64,000 bases of DNA from the NCBI GenBank assembly GCA_900753315.1, contig CAADYP010000003.1:1-64000 (forward strand), written 5' to 3'. Made by a program: the position numbers and the translations under genes. The notes beneath the pieces were generated by a model, which did not search any database, was not told the origin of the DNA, and worked only from the letters and a program-made list of their open reading frames with translations. Each line of letters opens with the position of its first letter. Position 1 is the stretch's first letter. Below are positions 1-7,461 of the stretch, one piece after another. The stretch is from Clostridia bacterium. Its GTDB lineage: Bacteria; Bacillota; Clostridia; Christensenellales; UBA1242.

Positions 1-607
<607 letters not shown>

Positions 608-821
608 GGATTTAGTGAAATATTAAGTCATGCGAATTTGAACTTGTTTCAAATTGCTTAAGATTTCCATTTTTGCTTCCTTCTAAGTGTGTAGTTGTCA
701 GAGAATTTGATCTCTGTTTGAATATTGCTACTTCCTATCCTCCTTTTTTCAAAATTTAGCAATATTCAAAATATTATGTTAATATCATTGACTTTTTAGA
801 AAGGAAATGTTATTATAACAT
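608..821. other. 23S-5S spacer
   Basis: A 214-base AT-rich spacer between 23S and 5S rRNA. I see no tRNA or coding region in it. It probably holds rRNA processing stems, but no long inverted repeat is obvious. Confidence 0.7.
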
Positions 822-938
822 AGCCAGTGGCGATAGAGAAAAGGTCCACCTGTTCTCATCCCGAACACAGAAGTTAAGCTTTTCATCGTCGAAGATACTT
901 GGCTGGCGACGGCCTGGGAAAATAGAACACTGCTGGTT
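822..938 (+). rRNA. rrf: 5S rRNA
   Basis: The conserved 5S core is present: the stretch TCCCGAACACAGAAGTTAAGC at about 859-879 and the start CCAGTGGCGATAG with its closing strand near CACTGCTGG form helix I. Ends are approximate. It lies downstream of 23S rRNA in the normal order and is followed by a terminator, so it closes the rRNA operon. Confidence 0.93.
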
Positions 939-945
939 AATCATC

Positions 946-974
946 AAAGCATCCGCATGAGGGTGCTTTTTTGT
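946..974 (+). terminator. rRNA operon terminator
   Basis: AGCATCC and GGGTGCT pair (one G-U) around a 6-base loop, followed by a T-rich run. This is a typical intrinsic terminator for the 23S-5S transcript. Confidence 0.9.
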
Positions 975-1092
975 TTTATATTTTGAATTTTTATATAATA
1001 TTTTTGTATAAATTTTTTATTAAATCAAATTTCAGATTTAACAATTTACCTATCACAAAATGATTGGTTTTTTATTATTTTGAAAAAAGGTG

Positions 1093-1121
1093 TTGACAAA
1101 CGATTGTTATAATGGTATATT
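1093..1121 (+). promoter_or_regulatory. Promoter of leader ORF and ABC exporter
   Basis: TTGACA at 1093-1098 and TATATT at 1116-1121 with a 17-bp spacer. Transcription should start near 1128, giving a leader of about 170 bases before the exporter start at 1302. Confidence 0.85.
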
Positions 1122-1150
1122 AAGCCTGTCGAAACTTAAAGAAATTTAAC

Positions 1151-1233
1151 AAAAGGAGGCCGAGAGAGATGCTATTTAATGGAAAAACACTTTATCAATC
1201 AATTAAAATTTATGATACGATTGGCCTTTTTTT
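1151..1233 (+). promoter_or_regulatory. Long-range hairpin, possible attenuator
   Basis: Bases 1151-1161 (AAAAGGAGGCC) can pair over their whole length, with two G-U pairs, with 1223-1233 (GGCCTTTTTTT). The left arm is the Shine-Dalgarno sequence of the leader ORF and the right arm ends in seven Ts inside that ORF. The pairing would either hide the ribosome-binding site or act as a weak terminator. The 61-base loop makes either role uncertain. Confidence 0.45.
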
Positions 1234-1261
1234 GTCAAATATAATGGTGATTGCTAAATAA
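1169..1261 (+). CDS. Leader peptide upstream of ABC exporter
   Basis: A 30-codon open frame starting MLFNGKTLYQ, with a strong ribosome-binding site (AAGGAGG) eight bases before its ATG. It lies between a good promoter and the ABC exporter at 1302, and stops 40 bases before the exporter start. No family is recognised. Its position inside a potential hairpin suggests a regulatory leader peptide whose translation controls the exporter. That role is inferred; the frame could also be a fortuitous ORF behind a real ribosome-binding site. Confidence 0.55.
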   Translation: MLFNGKTLYQSIKIYDTIGLFLSNIMVIAK

Positions 1262-1301
1262 AAAGACCTTCGTATTCTCAAAAAATAAGGAGGTATTTTT
1301 T

Positions 1302-3131
1302 ATGAAAAATAAACAGAACAAGCAGAAAAAGTTGAATATTGGGAGCTATTTGGCACGATACAAAGGCTGGATTTTTGTTTATATTTTGCTTACAGCAGTA
1401 GCAAGTGTGTGCGATATATTTCGCGTGATTTTGATGGCGAATGCTATTGAAACAATCACAATTCCAAACTTTCAAAAAGCAATATATTTGATGCTTGGAG
1501 TTGTTGGGATTTCGATTTTTCAGCGTATCTGCTGGTATTTTATCAACTTGATTTACTTCAAGTATTCAAACAGGATTATGTCTGATTTGAATCTTGATTT
1601 GGCAAAACAAGCTTTCAAACTTAATTCAAAAACCTATAATGATCATGACACAGGAACATTTGTTCAAAGAATTGTCGAAGACCCTGCACAAATTGTGGAC
1701 AACCTTTCAAGTCTTGTTGATATGATTATGGAAATCGTCACCGCATCGATCATGCTTATTTACATTATGACGCTCAATTTGTGGATCGCTCTTGTCTTGG
1801 TTGGACTTGCTGTTATAGCTGGAATTATCGAGTTTAAACGTGTTAAAATTAGAAGAAGAAACAAGTGGGTTGTAAGGCGTAAGAATGATAAAGTTCACTC
1901 TCTTACGACCGAAATTGTCCACAGTGAAAAGGATATTAAATCACTCGGTTTGGAAGGAAAATTGTCTGAAGTTTCAAAGTCCTACTATGAAGATTACAGA
2001 AACCATAGATACAAACTTGATGTAACAGATATGAATTTTTGGTCAATAAGAAACTTCATTATTGCTATTGGAATTTTGTGCACTTTGGTGTTTGGCATTT
2101 GGTTGATGGATAAGGGAACTTTGACTCTGGCATCGTTTATGATTGTTTACTCAAATAGAGATTCATTGTGGGGAGTTGTTTTCAATGCTGGGAACATTGC
2201 AAATACATTCGTTACAATCAAAGTTTGTCACAAAAGAATGTTTTCACTCTTTGATGAGGACGAATTTGTTACTGAAAAATTTGGGGATGTAACACTTGAA
2301 AATGTTGTAGGCGAAATTGAATTTAAGAATGTTTCTTACACATTTAAAGAATACGAATATGAAGAAATAAAAGCGGACGATTTGTTAGATAAGAAAAAGC
2401 GAAAAGAACACAAGGCCAGAAATTATAAATCTGCAAAAAAATTGGTTTCGGAGAACAAAATTTTTGACAATTTGTCATTTAAAATCCAACCAAATACAAC
2501 GGTTGCATTTGTTGGGAAAAGTGGTAGCGGAAAGTCAACAATTTTGAATTTGATGAGCAAAATGTATGAAGCAGACGAAGGTCAAGTGCTTATTGATGGT
2601 GTTGATATTAAGTTATTAAGTAAAGAAACATTGAGAGACACAATCTCTTTGGTAAATCAATTTCCATACATCTTTGATATGACAATCAAAGAAAACTTGT
2701 TGCTGGCAAAAGGAGATGCTACCGATGACGAAATTCATGAAGCAATCAAAAAAGCATCTTTGGACGAATTTGTGGATAGTTTGCCAAAAGGAATTGATAC
2801 AAGAGTTGGCGAAAGTGGAATAAAACTCTCTGGTGGACAAAAACAGAGACTTGCGATCGCAAGAGCAATGTTGAGATTGTCAAATATAATCATCTTTGAC
2901 GAAAGCACAAGCTCACTTGATAACTTTGCACAAGAAGAAGTCAAAAAGAGCATTGATGGATTGAAAGGAAAAAGCACAATTGTTATTGTTGCACACAGAC
3001 TTTCAACAATTAGAGATGTTGACAAAATTTACTTCTTGGATGGCGGCAAAATCATTGATAGTGGGACATTTGAAGAGTTGTTTGAAAGAAACAATACATT
3101 CAAAACGATGTTCCTTACTGAAAATATTTAA
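1302..3131 (+). CDS. ABC exporter, fused TMD-NBD half transporter
   Basis: A 609-residue exporter half-molecule of the multidrug/lipid type: an N-terminal six-helix membrane domain (about residues 20-310) followed by an ATPase domain. The ATPase shows Walker A GKSGSGKST near 405-413, signature LSGGQ near 510, Walker B IIIFDE near 530 and the H-loop histidine near 565. ATG 1302 is preferred over a TTG at 1251 because AAGGAGGT lies eight bases before it. A very charged stretch of about 35 residues interrupts the ATPase before Walker A. It would dimerise in the membrane and pump a hydrophobic substrate outward; the substrate cannot be told. It is preceded by a leader ORF. Confidence 0.93.
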   Translation: MKNKQNKQKKLNIGSYLARYKGWIFVYILLTAVASVCDIFRVILMANAIETITIPNFQKAIYLMLGVVGISIFQRICWYFINLIYFKYSNRIMSDLNLDLAKQAFKLNSKTYNDHDTGTFVQRIVEDPAQIVDNLSSLVDMIMEIVTASIMLIYIMTLNLWIALVLVGLAVIAGIIEFKRVKIRRRNKWVVRRKNDKVHSLTTEIVHSEKDIKSLGLEGKLSEVSKSYYEDYRNHRYKLDVTDMNFWSIRNFIIAIGILCTLVFGIWLMDKGTLTLASFMIVYSNRDSLWGVVFNAGNIANTFVTIKVCHKRMFSLFDEDEFVTEKFGDVTLENVVGEIEFKNVSYTFKEYEYEEIKADDLLDKKKRKEHKARNYKSAKKLVSENKIFDNLSFKIQPNTTVAFVGKSGSGKSTILNLMSKMYEADEGQVLIDGVDIKLLSKETLRDTISLVNQFPYIFDMTIKENLLLAKGDATDDEIHEAIKKASLDEFVDSLPKGIDTRVGESGIKLSGGQKQRLAIARAMLRLSNIIIFDESTSSLDNFAQEEVKKSIDGLKGKSTIVIVAHRLSTIRDVDKIYFLDGGKIIDSGTFEELFERNNTFKTMFLTENI

Positions 3132-3133
3132 TA

Positions 3134-3162
3134 TTGACAAACTCCTTATGCCGTGATATCAT
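3134..3162 (+). promoter_or_regulatory. Promoter inside the upstream terminator
   Basis: TTGACA at 3134-3139 and TATCAT at 3157-3162, spacer 17. The -10 box lies in the loop of the terminator hairpin 3141-3175, so a transcript from here starts near 3169, in the right arm, and cannot form the hairpin. Confidence 0.8.
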
Positions 3163-3179
3163 TAGGCATAGGAGTTTTT
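3141..3179 (+). terminator. Terminator of ABC exporter, doubling as RBS
   Basis: ACTCC-TT-ATGCC (3141-3152) pairs with GGCAT-A-GGAGT (3165-3175), followed by TTTTT. The GGAG in the right arm is also the Shine-Dalgarno sequence of the gene starting at 3183, and the T-run is its spacer. Confidence 0.85.
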
Positions 3180-3182
3180 CTT

Positions 3183-4100
3183 ATGGATGAAGTTTTGGAA
3201 TGTTTAGATTGTTGTTATCGCAAAGATAATTATCGAATTTATGACATGGTGAGCAAAGATATTGTCAATTTTTCTGAATATTTTATGGTTGCTGGCGACC
3301 ACTGCGTAATCAAAGTTATTGATGTGGATTATGCATTCGTCTATGTAAACATTTTCAATGCTAGGTTATATAGAACAAAAATAAGTCTTGAAGATGTGTC
3401 ACCATACGATGCGCTTAATTCAATGTTTGATCATTTTATGGCTTATGATTATTTGATTACGCAGCTCAAGAAAATGAGCTCAAAAGAAGCTAAAAATTCT
3501 CCATTAAAAGAGTTGAAATCAAGAGTTGAAACTGCTATTGATACAGGCGACTTTGATGAGGAAGACATTTGTGGACTTTTGGGAATGAAAACATATCAAG
3601 AAGCAAAAGCCCATTGTCAATATCTTGCTTATGCCTATGACCTTGAATGGAGAGGTGTGATTGATTTGGATACTTGCAAAAAATTTGACAATATTGAAGA
3701 ACTTGATAAGTTTGTTGTGGAAAATGATTTGATAAACAAACCAATGGGGAAAAGCAAGCAAAAAGATGTTTTGGCATTCAACTTTGTGGATTATCAAAAT
3801 TATGATAGACTTAACAGAGTAAGAGAAAATGGAGATATGCTGTCTTATTATACAAGACATGGACTTACGTTAAAGGATGCAAAAGCATTGAGATTGGCGG
3901 ATGTAAAATCAATTCAAAACATCAAAAAAGCATATAGATTTGCACAGATTGTGGAAAAATATGATGAAAAAATGTTTTTTGCAAAAAGTGAAAAAGAAGC
4001 AGAAAAAATCAAAAATAAAGAAATAAAATATGTTGAAAAAGTGAAAGATGTGACTGCTCAAGATGTGTTTTTTGCACTTGGGCCAGAATGCAATATGTAA
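3183..4100 (+). CDS. Unknown protein, 305 aa
   Basis: A soluble 305-residue protein with no signal peptide or membrane segment and no domain I recognise. The last 50 residues are lysine- and glutamate-rich. ATG 3183 is chosen because the GGAG of the terminator arm lies eight bases before it; an upstream in-frame codon at 3153 falls inside the promoter. Base composition matches the neighbours. It has its own promoter and its own terminator at 4102, so it is a single-gene unit. The presence of a strong promoter and ribosome-binding site supports it as a real gene. Confidence 0.85.
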   Translation: MDEVLECLDCCYRKDNYRIYDMVSKDIVNFSEYFMVAGDHCVIKVIDVDYAFVYVNIFNARLYRTKISLEDVSPYDALNSMFDHFMAYDYLITQLKKMSSKEAKNSPLKELKSRVETAIDTGDFDEEDICGLLGMKTYQEAKAHCQYLAYAYDLEWRGVIDLDTCKKFDNIEELDKFVVENDLINKPMGKSKQKDVLAFNFVDYQNYDRLNRVRENGDMLSYYTRHGLTLKDAKALRLADVKSIQNIKKAYRFAQIVEKYDEKMFFAKSEKEAEKIKNKEIKYVEKVKDVTAQDVFFALGPECNM

Positions 4101-4101
4101 T

Positions 4102-4129
4102 AAAAAGGGGATTACGGTCTCTTTTTTTT
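4102..4129 (+). terminator. Terminator
   Basis: AAAAGGGGA pairs with TCTCTTTT (two G-U pairs) around a 6-base loop and runs into eight Ts. It ends the transcript of the gene at 3183. Confidence 0.7.
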
Positions 4130-4134
4130 GAACA

Positions 4135-4163
4135 TTGACATCAATTTTGATGTATGATATAAT
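4135..4163 (+). promoter_or_regulatory. Promoter of gene 4181
   Basis: TTGACA at 4135-4140 and a perfect TATAAT at 4158-4163, spacer 17. The start of transcription would be near 4170, giving a leader of only about 10 bases. Confidence 0.9.
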
Positions 4164-4180
4164 AATGAAGTGAGGTGCAT

Positions 4181-4828
4181 ATGAGACATGTGTATAGTGG
4201 AAGGTGTTATAACGTAATAAAATGTTGTAATTATGACGAAGTTATTGATGCGATCAAGAGTGGCGAATGGTTTAGAACTGACAGCATGGATTGGCATTAT
4301 ATAAGCAGACCATATGAAGTGAATAGAAATGTTTCTGTGCCGGAAAATCTCTTTTTACTTAAAAGAGTGTGTGTTACAAGTGTTACAACGAAATTTACAT
4401 ATTTTTATATAATAGAAAAAGATGAAACAACGTCAAACAAAGTTTATGTAGGGAAAGCTCTTGAAGATAAAATTTGTGAAGAGGTTAAAATGTGGACGAG
4501 AGATCTTAATCCAAAGACGTTGAAGGCTTTTGGTGGACATGATTTTAGTTCTTATTTGAATGCTATACCGCAGGAAGTGTTTTTGCGTGAAGGATTTGCA
4601 GATAGACTTAAAAAAGTGCTTGTAGATGGTTTTATAGATAGAATTAGGTTGGAGACGACAGAAGAAGGTATTGATAGAATAAGCACAATTTCTTCAATAA
4701 CAAAGAAAATTGTTGATGCAAACTTGAATAAGTCAAAAGCAGATAATCAAGAATTGAATGAAAAAACAAACAAAAGACTTGAAGCTTTGAGACAAAAAAG
4801 AATTGAAGAAATGACTAAAGGGAAATAA
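4181..4828 (+). CDS. Unknown protein, 215 aa
   Basis: A 215-residue soluble protein without a recognised family. The C-terminal 60 residues are strongly charged and probably form a coiled coil (repeated K, E and N, ending in ...EEMTKGK). ATG 4181 is preferred; a GTG at 4175 is in frame but overlaps the only purine-rich ribosome-binding stretch (GAGGTG). It has a near-consensus promoter with a very short leader. Together with the genes at 3183 and 5364 it forms a group of single-gene units of unknown function around the tRNA genes. Confidence 0.82.
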   Translation: MRHVYSGRCYNVIKCCNYDEVIDAIKSGEWFRTDSMDWHYISRPYEVNRNVSVPENLFLLKRVCVTSVTTKFTYFYIIEKDETTSNKVYVGKALEDKICEEVKMWTRDLNPKTLKAFGGHDFSSYLNAIPQEVFLREGFADRLKKVLVDGFIDRIRLETTEEGIDRISTISSITKKIVDANLNKSKADNQELNEKTNKRLEALRQKRIEEMTKGK

Positions 4829-4861
4829 ATTTGAAATAAATAAAAAAATTATAAAAAATTG

Positions 4862-4890
4862 TTGACATAACGGTTTCGATTTGCTAAAAT
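4862..4890 (+). promoter_or_regulatory. Promoter of tRNA-Asn
   Basis: TTGACA at 4862-4867 and TAAAAT at 4885-4890, spacer 17. AACGGTT (4869-4875) and AACCGTT (4900-4906) form an inverted repeat on either side of the -10 box; whether this is an operator is unknown. Confidence 0.8.
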
Positions 4891-4911
4891 ATAGCACGTA
4901 ACCGTTGATAT

Positions 4912-4986
4912 TCCGGAGTAGCTCAGCGGTGGAGCAGGCGGCTGTTAACCGCAAGGTCGAAGGTTCGAACCCTTTCTCCGGAGCCA
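4912..4986 (+). tRNA. tRNA-Asn (GTT)
   Basis: Cloverleaf with acceptor TCCGGAG/CTCCGGA, D arm GCTC...GAGC, anticodon loop CTGTTAA (anticodon GTT) and T loop GGTTCGAACC. Discriminator G and an encoded CCA at 4984-4986. It has its own promoter and terminator. Confidence 0.95.
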
Positions 4987-4988
4987 AG

Positions 4989-5022
4989 AAGCATGACAGA
5001 GATGTCGTGCTTTATTTTTTTC
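4989..5022 (+). terminator. tRNA-Asn terminator
   Basis: AAGCATGACA pairs with TGTCGTGCTT (one T-G pair) around a GAGA loop, followed by a T-rich tract. Confidence 0.9.
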
Positions 5023-5031
5023 TTTTGCCTT

Positions 5032-5079
5032 GCGGTGCATCATTTATGATGCGATTGCATTAGCAATCATAACAGCCGC
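5032..5079. repeat. Small cloverleaf-like palindromic element
   Basis: Two perfect 6-bp hairpins lie back to back (GCATCA-TTTA-TGATGC at 5037-5052 and GATTGC-ATTA-GCAATC at 5053-5068), closed by GCGG (5032-5035) and CCGC (5076-5079). The whole can fold into a three-way junction. It may be an interspersed palindromic repeat or a stable RNA fold. Only one copy is seen in this window. Confidence 0.5.
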
Positions 5080-5104
5080 GATATTTTGCCAAAAATTTAA
5101 TAAT

Positions 5105-5138
5105 AAAAGATATGGTGATTTATGCCATATCTTTTTTT
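5105..5138 (-). terminator. Terminator of tRNA-Pro
   Basis: AAGATATGG (5107-5115) pairs with CCATATCTT (5125-5133); on the minus strand it is followed by TTTTATTA. It lies right after the 3' end of the minus-strand tRNA-Pro. Confidence 0.75.
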
Positions 5139-5212
5139 GGTCGGAGTGGTGAGAGTTGAACTCACGACCTCGCGGTCCCGAACCGTGTGCGCTACCACTG
5201 CGCTACACTCCG
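5138..5212 (-). tRNA. tRNA-Pro (CGG)
   Basis: Minus-strand cloverleaf with acceptor CGGAGTG/CACTCCG, D stem GCGC/GCGC, anticodon loop TTCGGGA (anticodon CGG, reading CCG) and T arm GTGAG/CTCAC. Discriminator A and encoded CCA. The anticodon stem CACGG/CCGCG holds one A-C mismatch at positions 28-42, which is unusual but does not break the fold. Confidence 0.93.
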
Positions 5213-5312
5213 ATTTGTTTATATTATATCATTAAAAATTTCATTATCTATAATAAAAATAAAAATTGTTTTTGTTTTCTTCAAATTCGACAAAATATTT
5301 TGATTTTTACTA

Positions 5313-5341
5313 TTGACAAGCATAATGTTTAATGCTAGAAT
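5313..5341 (+). promoter_or_regulatory. Promoter of gene 5364
   Basis: TTGACA at 5313-5318 and TAGAAT at 5336-5341, spacer 17. This rules out the in-frame TTG at 5313 as a start codon, because it would lie inside the promoter. Confidence 0.85.
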
Positions 5342-5363
5342 AGGCACCGCTGGAGAAATAGAA

Positions 5364-6017
5364 ATGAACAAATATTGGCAATTAAGTAGTGAAAAAGTAA
5401 ATTTGGTTAAAGATATAAACAAAACAAGGGCACTCATTTTGAGTGATTTTTTGTCACAAGAAAATTGGGATAATTTTCCTATTAAATATATAAAAGAAAA
5501 TTGTGATTGGCAATATTTTATTTTGGGAATAAATACAAGGAATGAAATTGCAATTTCAAATTCTTCAAGGTGTGAAATTAGAAAAATTGAAAATGGGATG
5601 TTTAAAAATTGTTACGCCGTGATTGAAAAAAGTGAACATTTGGGTAAAGAATGCTCTGTTTTTATTGCACATGGTGAAGGTTTTTTGAAATTGCCTAAAA
5701 TAAAAGGGGATGTTACAACTTCAGAAATTGACAATATTTTGAATGATAAAAATATGCAAATAATTACTGCAAAAATATTGCACAAAATTGACTTGTCAAA
5801 AAGATTTCAAAATTATGAACTCTTTTGTGAAAAAATGCCAAAGTCATGTTTAAGCAATTCTGATTTCAAAAAGGGTGTATTGAAAGAATTTGATAATATG
5901 GGTGAAATGGAAGTGGCTGATGTTGTGGATACAAGTTTAGTTAATCTTGACAGATGTGCTGCAAAAGCGAGAAGTTATTTCACAAATTTGACTGCTGAAA
6001 AATATATAGAAAAATAA
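5364..6017 (+). CDS. Unknown protein, 217 aa
   Basis: A 217-residue soluble protein starting MNKYWQLSSEKV. No known domain is recognised. The sequence has a mixed alpha/beta look, with no signal peptide and no membrane segment. Its ATG at 5364 follows GGAGAAATAGAA, a fair ribosome-binding site, and a clear promoter sits 23 bases upstream. It is a single-gene unit closed by the terminator at 6060. Confidence 0.82.
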   Translation: MNKYWQLSSEKVNLVKDINKTRALILSDFLSQENWDNFPIKYIKENCDWQYFILGINTRNEIAISNSSRCEIRKIENGMFKNCYAVIEKSEHLGKECSVFIAHGEGFLKLPKIKGDVTTSEIDNILNDKNMQIITAKILHKIDLSKRFQNYELFCEKMPKSCLSNSDFKKGVLKEFDNMGEMEVADVVDTSLVNLDRCAAKARSYFTNLTAEKYIEK

Positions 6018-6059
6018 TTTTTAATATATTTTATTTATTATATAATAAAGGGGAGAAAT

Positions 6060-6090
6060 AAAGGTGAGTTTTTGAGACTTATCTTTTTTT
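6060..6090 (+). terminator. Terminator of gene 5364
   Basis: AAAGGTGAGT pairs with ACTTATCTTT (ten pairs, two of them G-U) and leads into a T-run. Between here and the S10 promoter at 6206 I see nothing else. Confidence 0.75.
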
Positions 6091-6205
6091 ATTTCTGGCT
6101 ACATTTTCTTTTTCTATTATAATGAGTGATTTGTTGTGTCTGTTTGGGGCAGAAAGTTTGGCTTGAAAATATTTTGCTATTTTGATTTTTTCTTTTGAAA
6201 AAGCC

Positions 6206-6234
6206 TTGACAAAGGTGGACTGGTTTGCTATAAT
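6206..6234 (+). promoter_or_regulatory. Promoter of the S10 superoperon
   Basis: TTGACA at 6206-6211 and TATAAT at 6229-6234: both boxes are perfect consensus with a 17-bp spacer, and the -10 is preceded by TTTGC. This is the only strong promoter before the 15.5-kb ribosomal operon. Confidence 0.93.
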
Positions 6235-6240
6235 ACAAGT

Positions 6241-6503
6241 GCTGTTATTTATGGGAAGAAGTGCAAGGTTACTTTCGTCATACAAGCGACGATAAGAAAA
6301 TTTGCATGGACCAGAGTTTCGGCCTAGATGCCGAGGCGCCCAAGATGACATTTTTTTAAGTCATACAGCATGACACACGCGGGGTAGTGTTCGACAGTGC
6401 AAGAAAGTTTGTTGTGGGAACAAGCAGTTGCACAAAAACATGAAACACCGATTAAAAAAATGCAACATATTGGTTTTGCTATTACAGGAGGTAAAAAGAA
6501 AAG
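6241..6503 (+). promoter_or_regulatory. Structured 5' leader of the S10 operon
   Basis: About 260 untranslated bases with several stems: CGTC/GACG near 6276-6291, TCGGC/GCCGA near 6319-6334, and GTGCAA/TTGCAC (6397-6402 and 6428-6433) closing a GTTTGTT/AACAAGC hairpin. GTCAT occurs at 6277 and 6360, and ATGAC at 6345 and 6370; the first ATGAC sits right before seven Ts. Alternative pairings could therefore make or break a terminator. S10 leaders are controlled by L4 in enterobacteria; control by L4 here is an inference. Confidence 0.6.
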
Positions 6504-6812
6504 ATGGCAACACAAAAAATGAGAATTAAACTTAGAGCCTATGAACACACACTCATTGATGAAGCATGTAAGAGAATTATCGAAACTGCTGGAAAGAATG
6601 GTGCAAAGGTTTCTGGCCCAATCCCACTTCCAACTGATAGAGAAGTGGTAACTGTGATCCGTTCTCCTCACAAGTATAAAGATTCAAGAGAACAATTTGA
6701 AAGTAAAACCCACAAAAGATTGATTGATATTTACAATCCAACAAACAAGGCAATTGATGCTCTTATGAAACTTGAATTGCCTGCAGGTGTTGAGATTAAC
6801 ATCAAACTGTAA
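6504..6812 (+). CDS. rpsJ: 30S ribosomal protein S10
   Basis: First gene of the superoperon. S10 sits in the head of the 30S subunit and also serves transcription antitermination with NusB. The 102-residue protein has the family length and shows the signature SGPIPLPTDR near residue 40 and the C-terminal block KTHKRLIDIYNPT. AGGAGGT lies ten bases before ATG 6504. The next gene, rplC, starts 14 bases after the stop, consistent with one transcript. Confidence 0.98.
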   Translation: MATQKMRIKLRAYEHTLIDEACKRIIETAGKNGAKVSGPIPLPTDREVVTVIRSPHKYKDSREQFESKTHKRLIDIYNPTNKAIDALMKLELPAGVEINIKL

Positions 6813-6826
6813 GGAGGTAAAGAGAA

Positions 6827-7447
6827 GTGAAAGCTATATTAGGTAAAAAACTCGGTATGACACAAGTCTTTACTGACGATGGTTTGGTTATACCTGTAAC
6901 TGTTGTTGAAGCTGGTCCTATGACAGTTGTTCAAAAGAAGACAACAGAAGTTGATGGTTATGAAGCGCTTGTTTGTGCATTTGACCAAAAGAAGAAAAAT
7001 GTGACAAAAGTTCAAAAAGGAATTTTTGACAAAGCAAAAGTTGAACCTTGCAAAGTTTTGAGAGAATTTGCTCTTGACGGAAATTTGGAAGTTGGTTCAG
7101 TTGTTAAGGCTGACATCTTCAATGAAAAAGACAAGGTTGATGTAATGGGTATTACAAAAGGACACGGTTTTTCTGGTGTAATCAAAAGATGGAACCAACA
7201 CAGACTTAAGATGACTCATGGTACAGGACCTGTTCATAGAGAAGTTGGTTCAATGAGTGCGAACTCTACTCCATCACGTGTTTTCAAAAACAAACACATG
7301 CCTGGACAATATGGAAATGAAAGAGTTACCATTCAAAACTTGGAAATAGTTAAAGTCGATGCAGATAGAAACTTGCTCTTGATTAAAGGTAATGTTCCTG
7401 GAAACAAAGGTGCAATCCTCACAATCAGACAATCTGTTAAGGCATAA
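6827..7447 (+). CDS. rplC: 50S ribosomal protein L3
   Basis: L3 is an early assembly protein at the entrance to the peptidyl-transferase centre. The 206-residue sequence begins MKAILGKKLGMTQ and carries the conserved loop block KRWNQHRLKMTHG and the VGSMSANSTPSRVFK stretch that reaches into the rRNA core. It starts with GTG at 6827, five bases after AAGGAGG..AAAGAGAA; the start agrees with family alignments. It lies second in the S10 operon, before rplD. Confidence 0.98.
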   Translation: MKAILGKKLGMTQVFTDDGLVIPVTVVEAGPMTVVQKKTTEVDGYEALVCAFDQKKKNVTKVQKGIFDKAKVEPCKVLREFALDGNLEVGSVVKADIFNEKDKVDVMGITKGHGFSGVIKRWNQHRLKMTHGTGPVHREVGSMSANSTPSRVFKNKHMPGQYGNERVTIQNLEIVKVDADRNLLLIKGNVPGNKGAILTIRQSVKA

Positions 7448-7461
7448 TAAGGAGAGAGGAA

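Noticed and set aside
1108..1113. TATAAT at 1108-1113 as the -10 box of the ABC exporter
   Set aside because: It is only nine bases from TTGACA; TATATT at 1116 gives the 17-bp spacing seen throughout the window.
4733..4987. Antisense frame over tRNA-Asn resembling the common APEKGFEPST translated-tRNA artefact
   Set aside because: This is a well-known false protein produced by translating a tRNA gene.
6252..6296. A 14-codon ORF (MGRSARLLSSYKRR) in the S10 leader
   Set aside because: No Shine-Dalgarno sequence before its ATG; it overlaps stems more likely to act as RNA structure.
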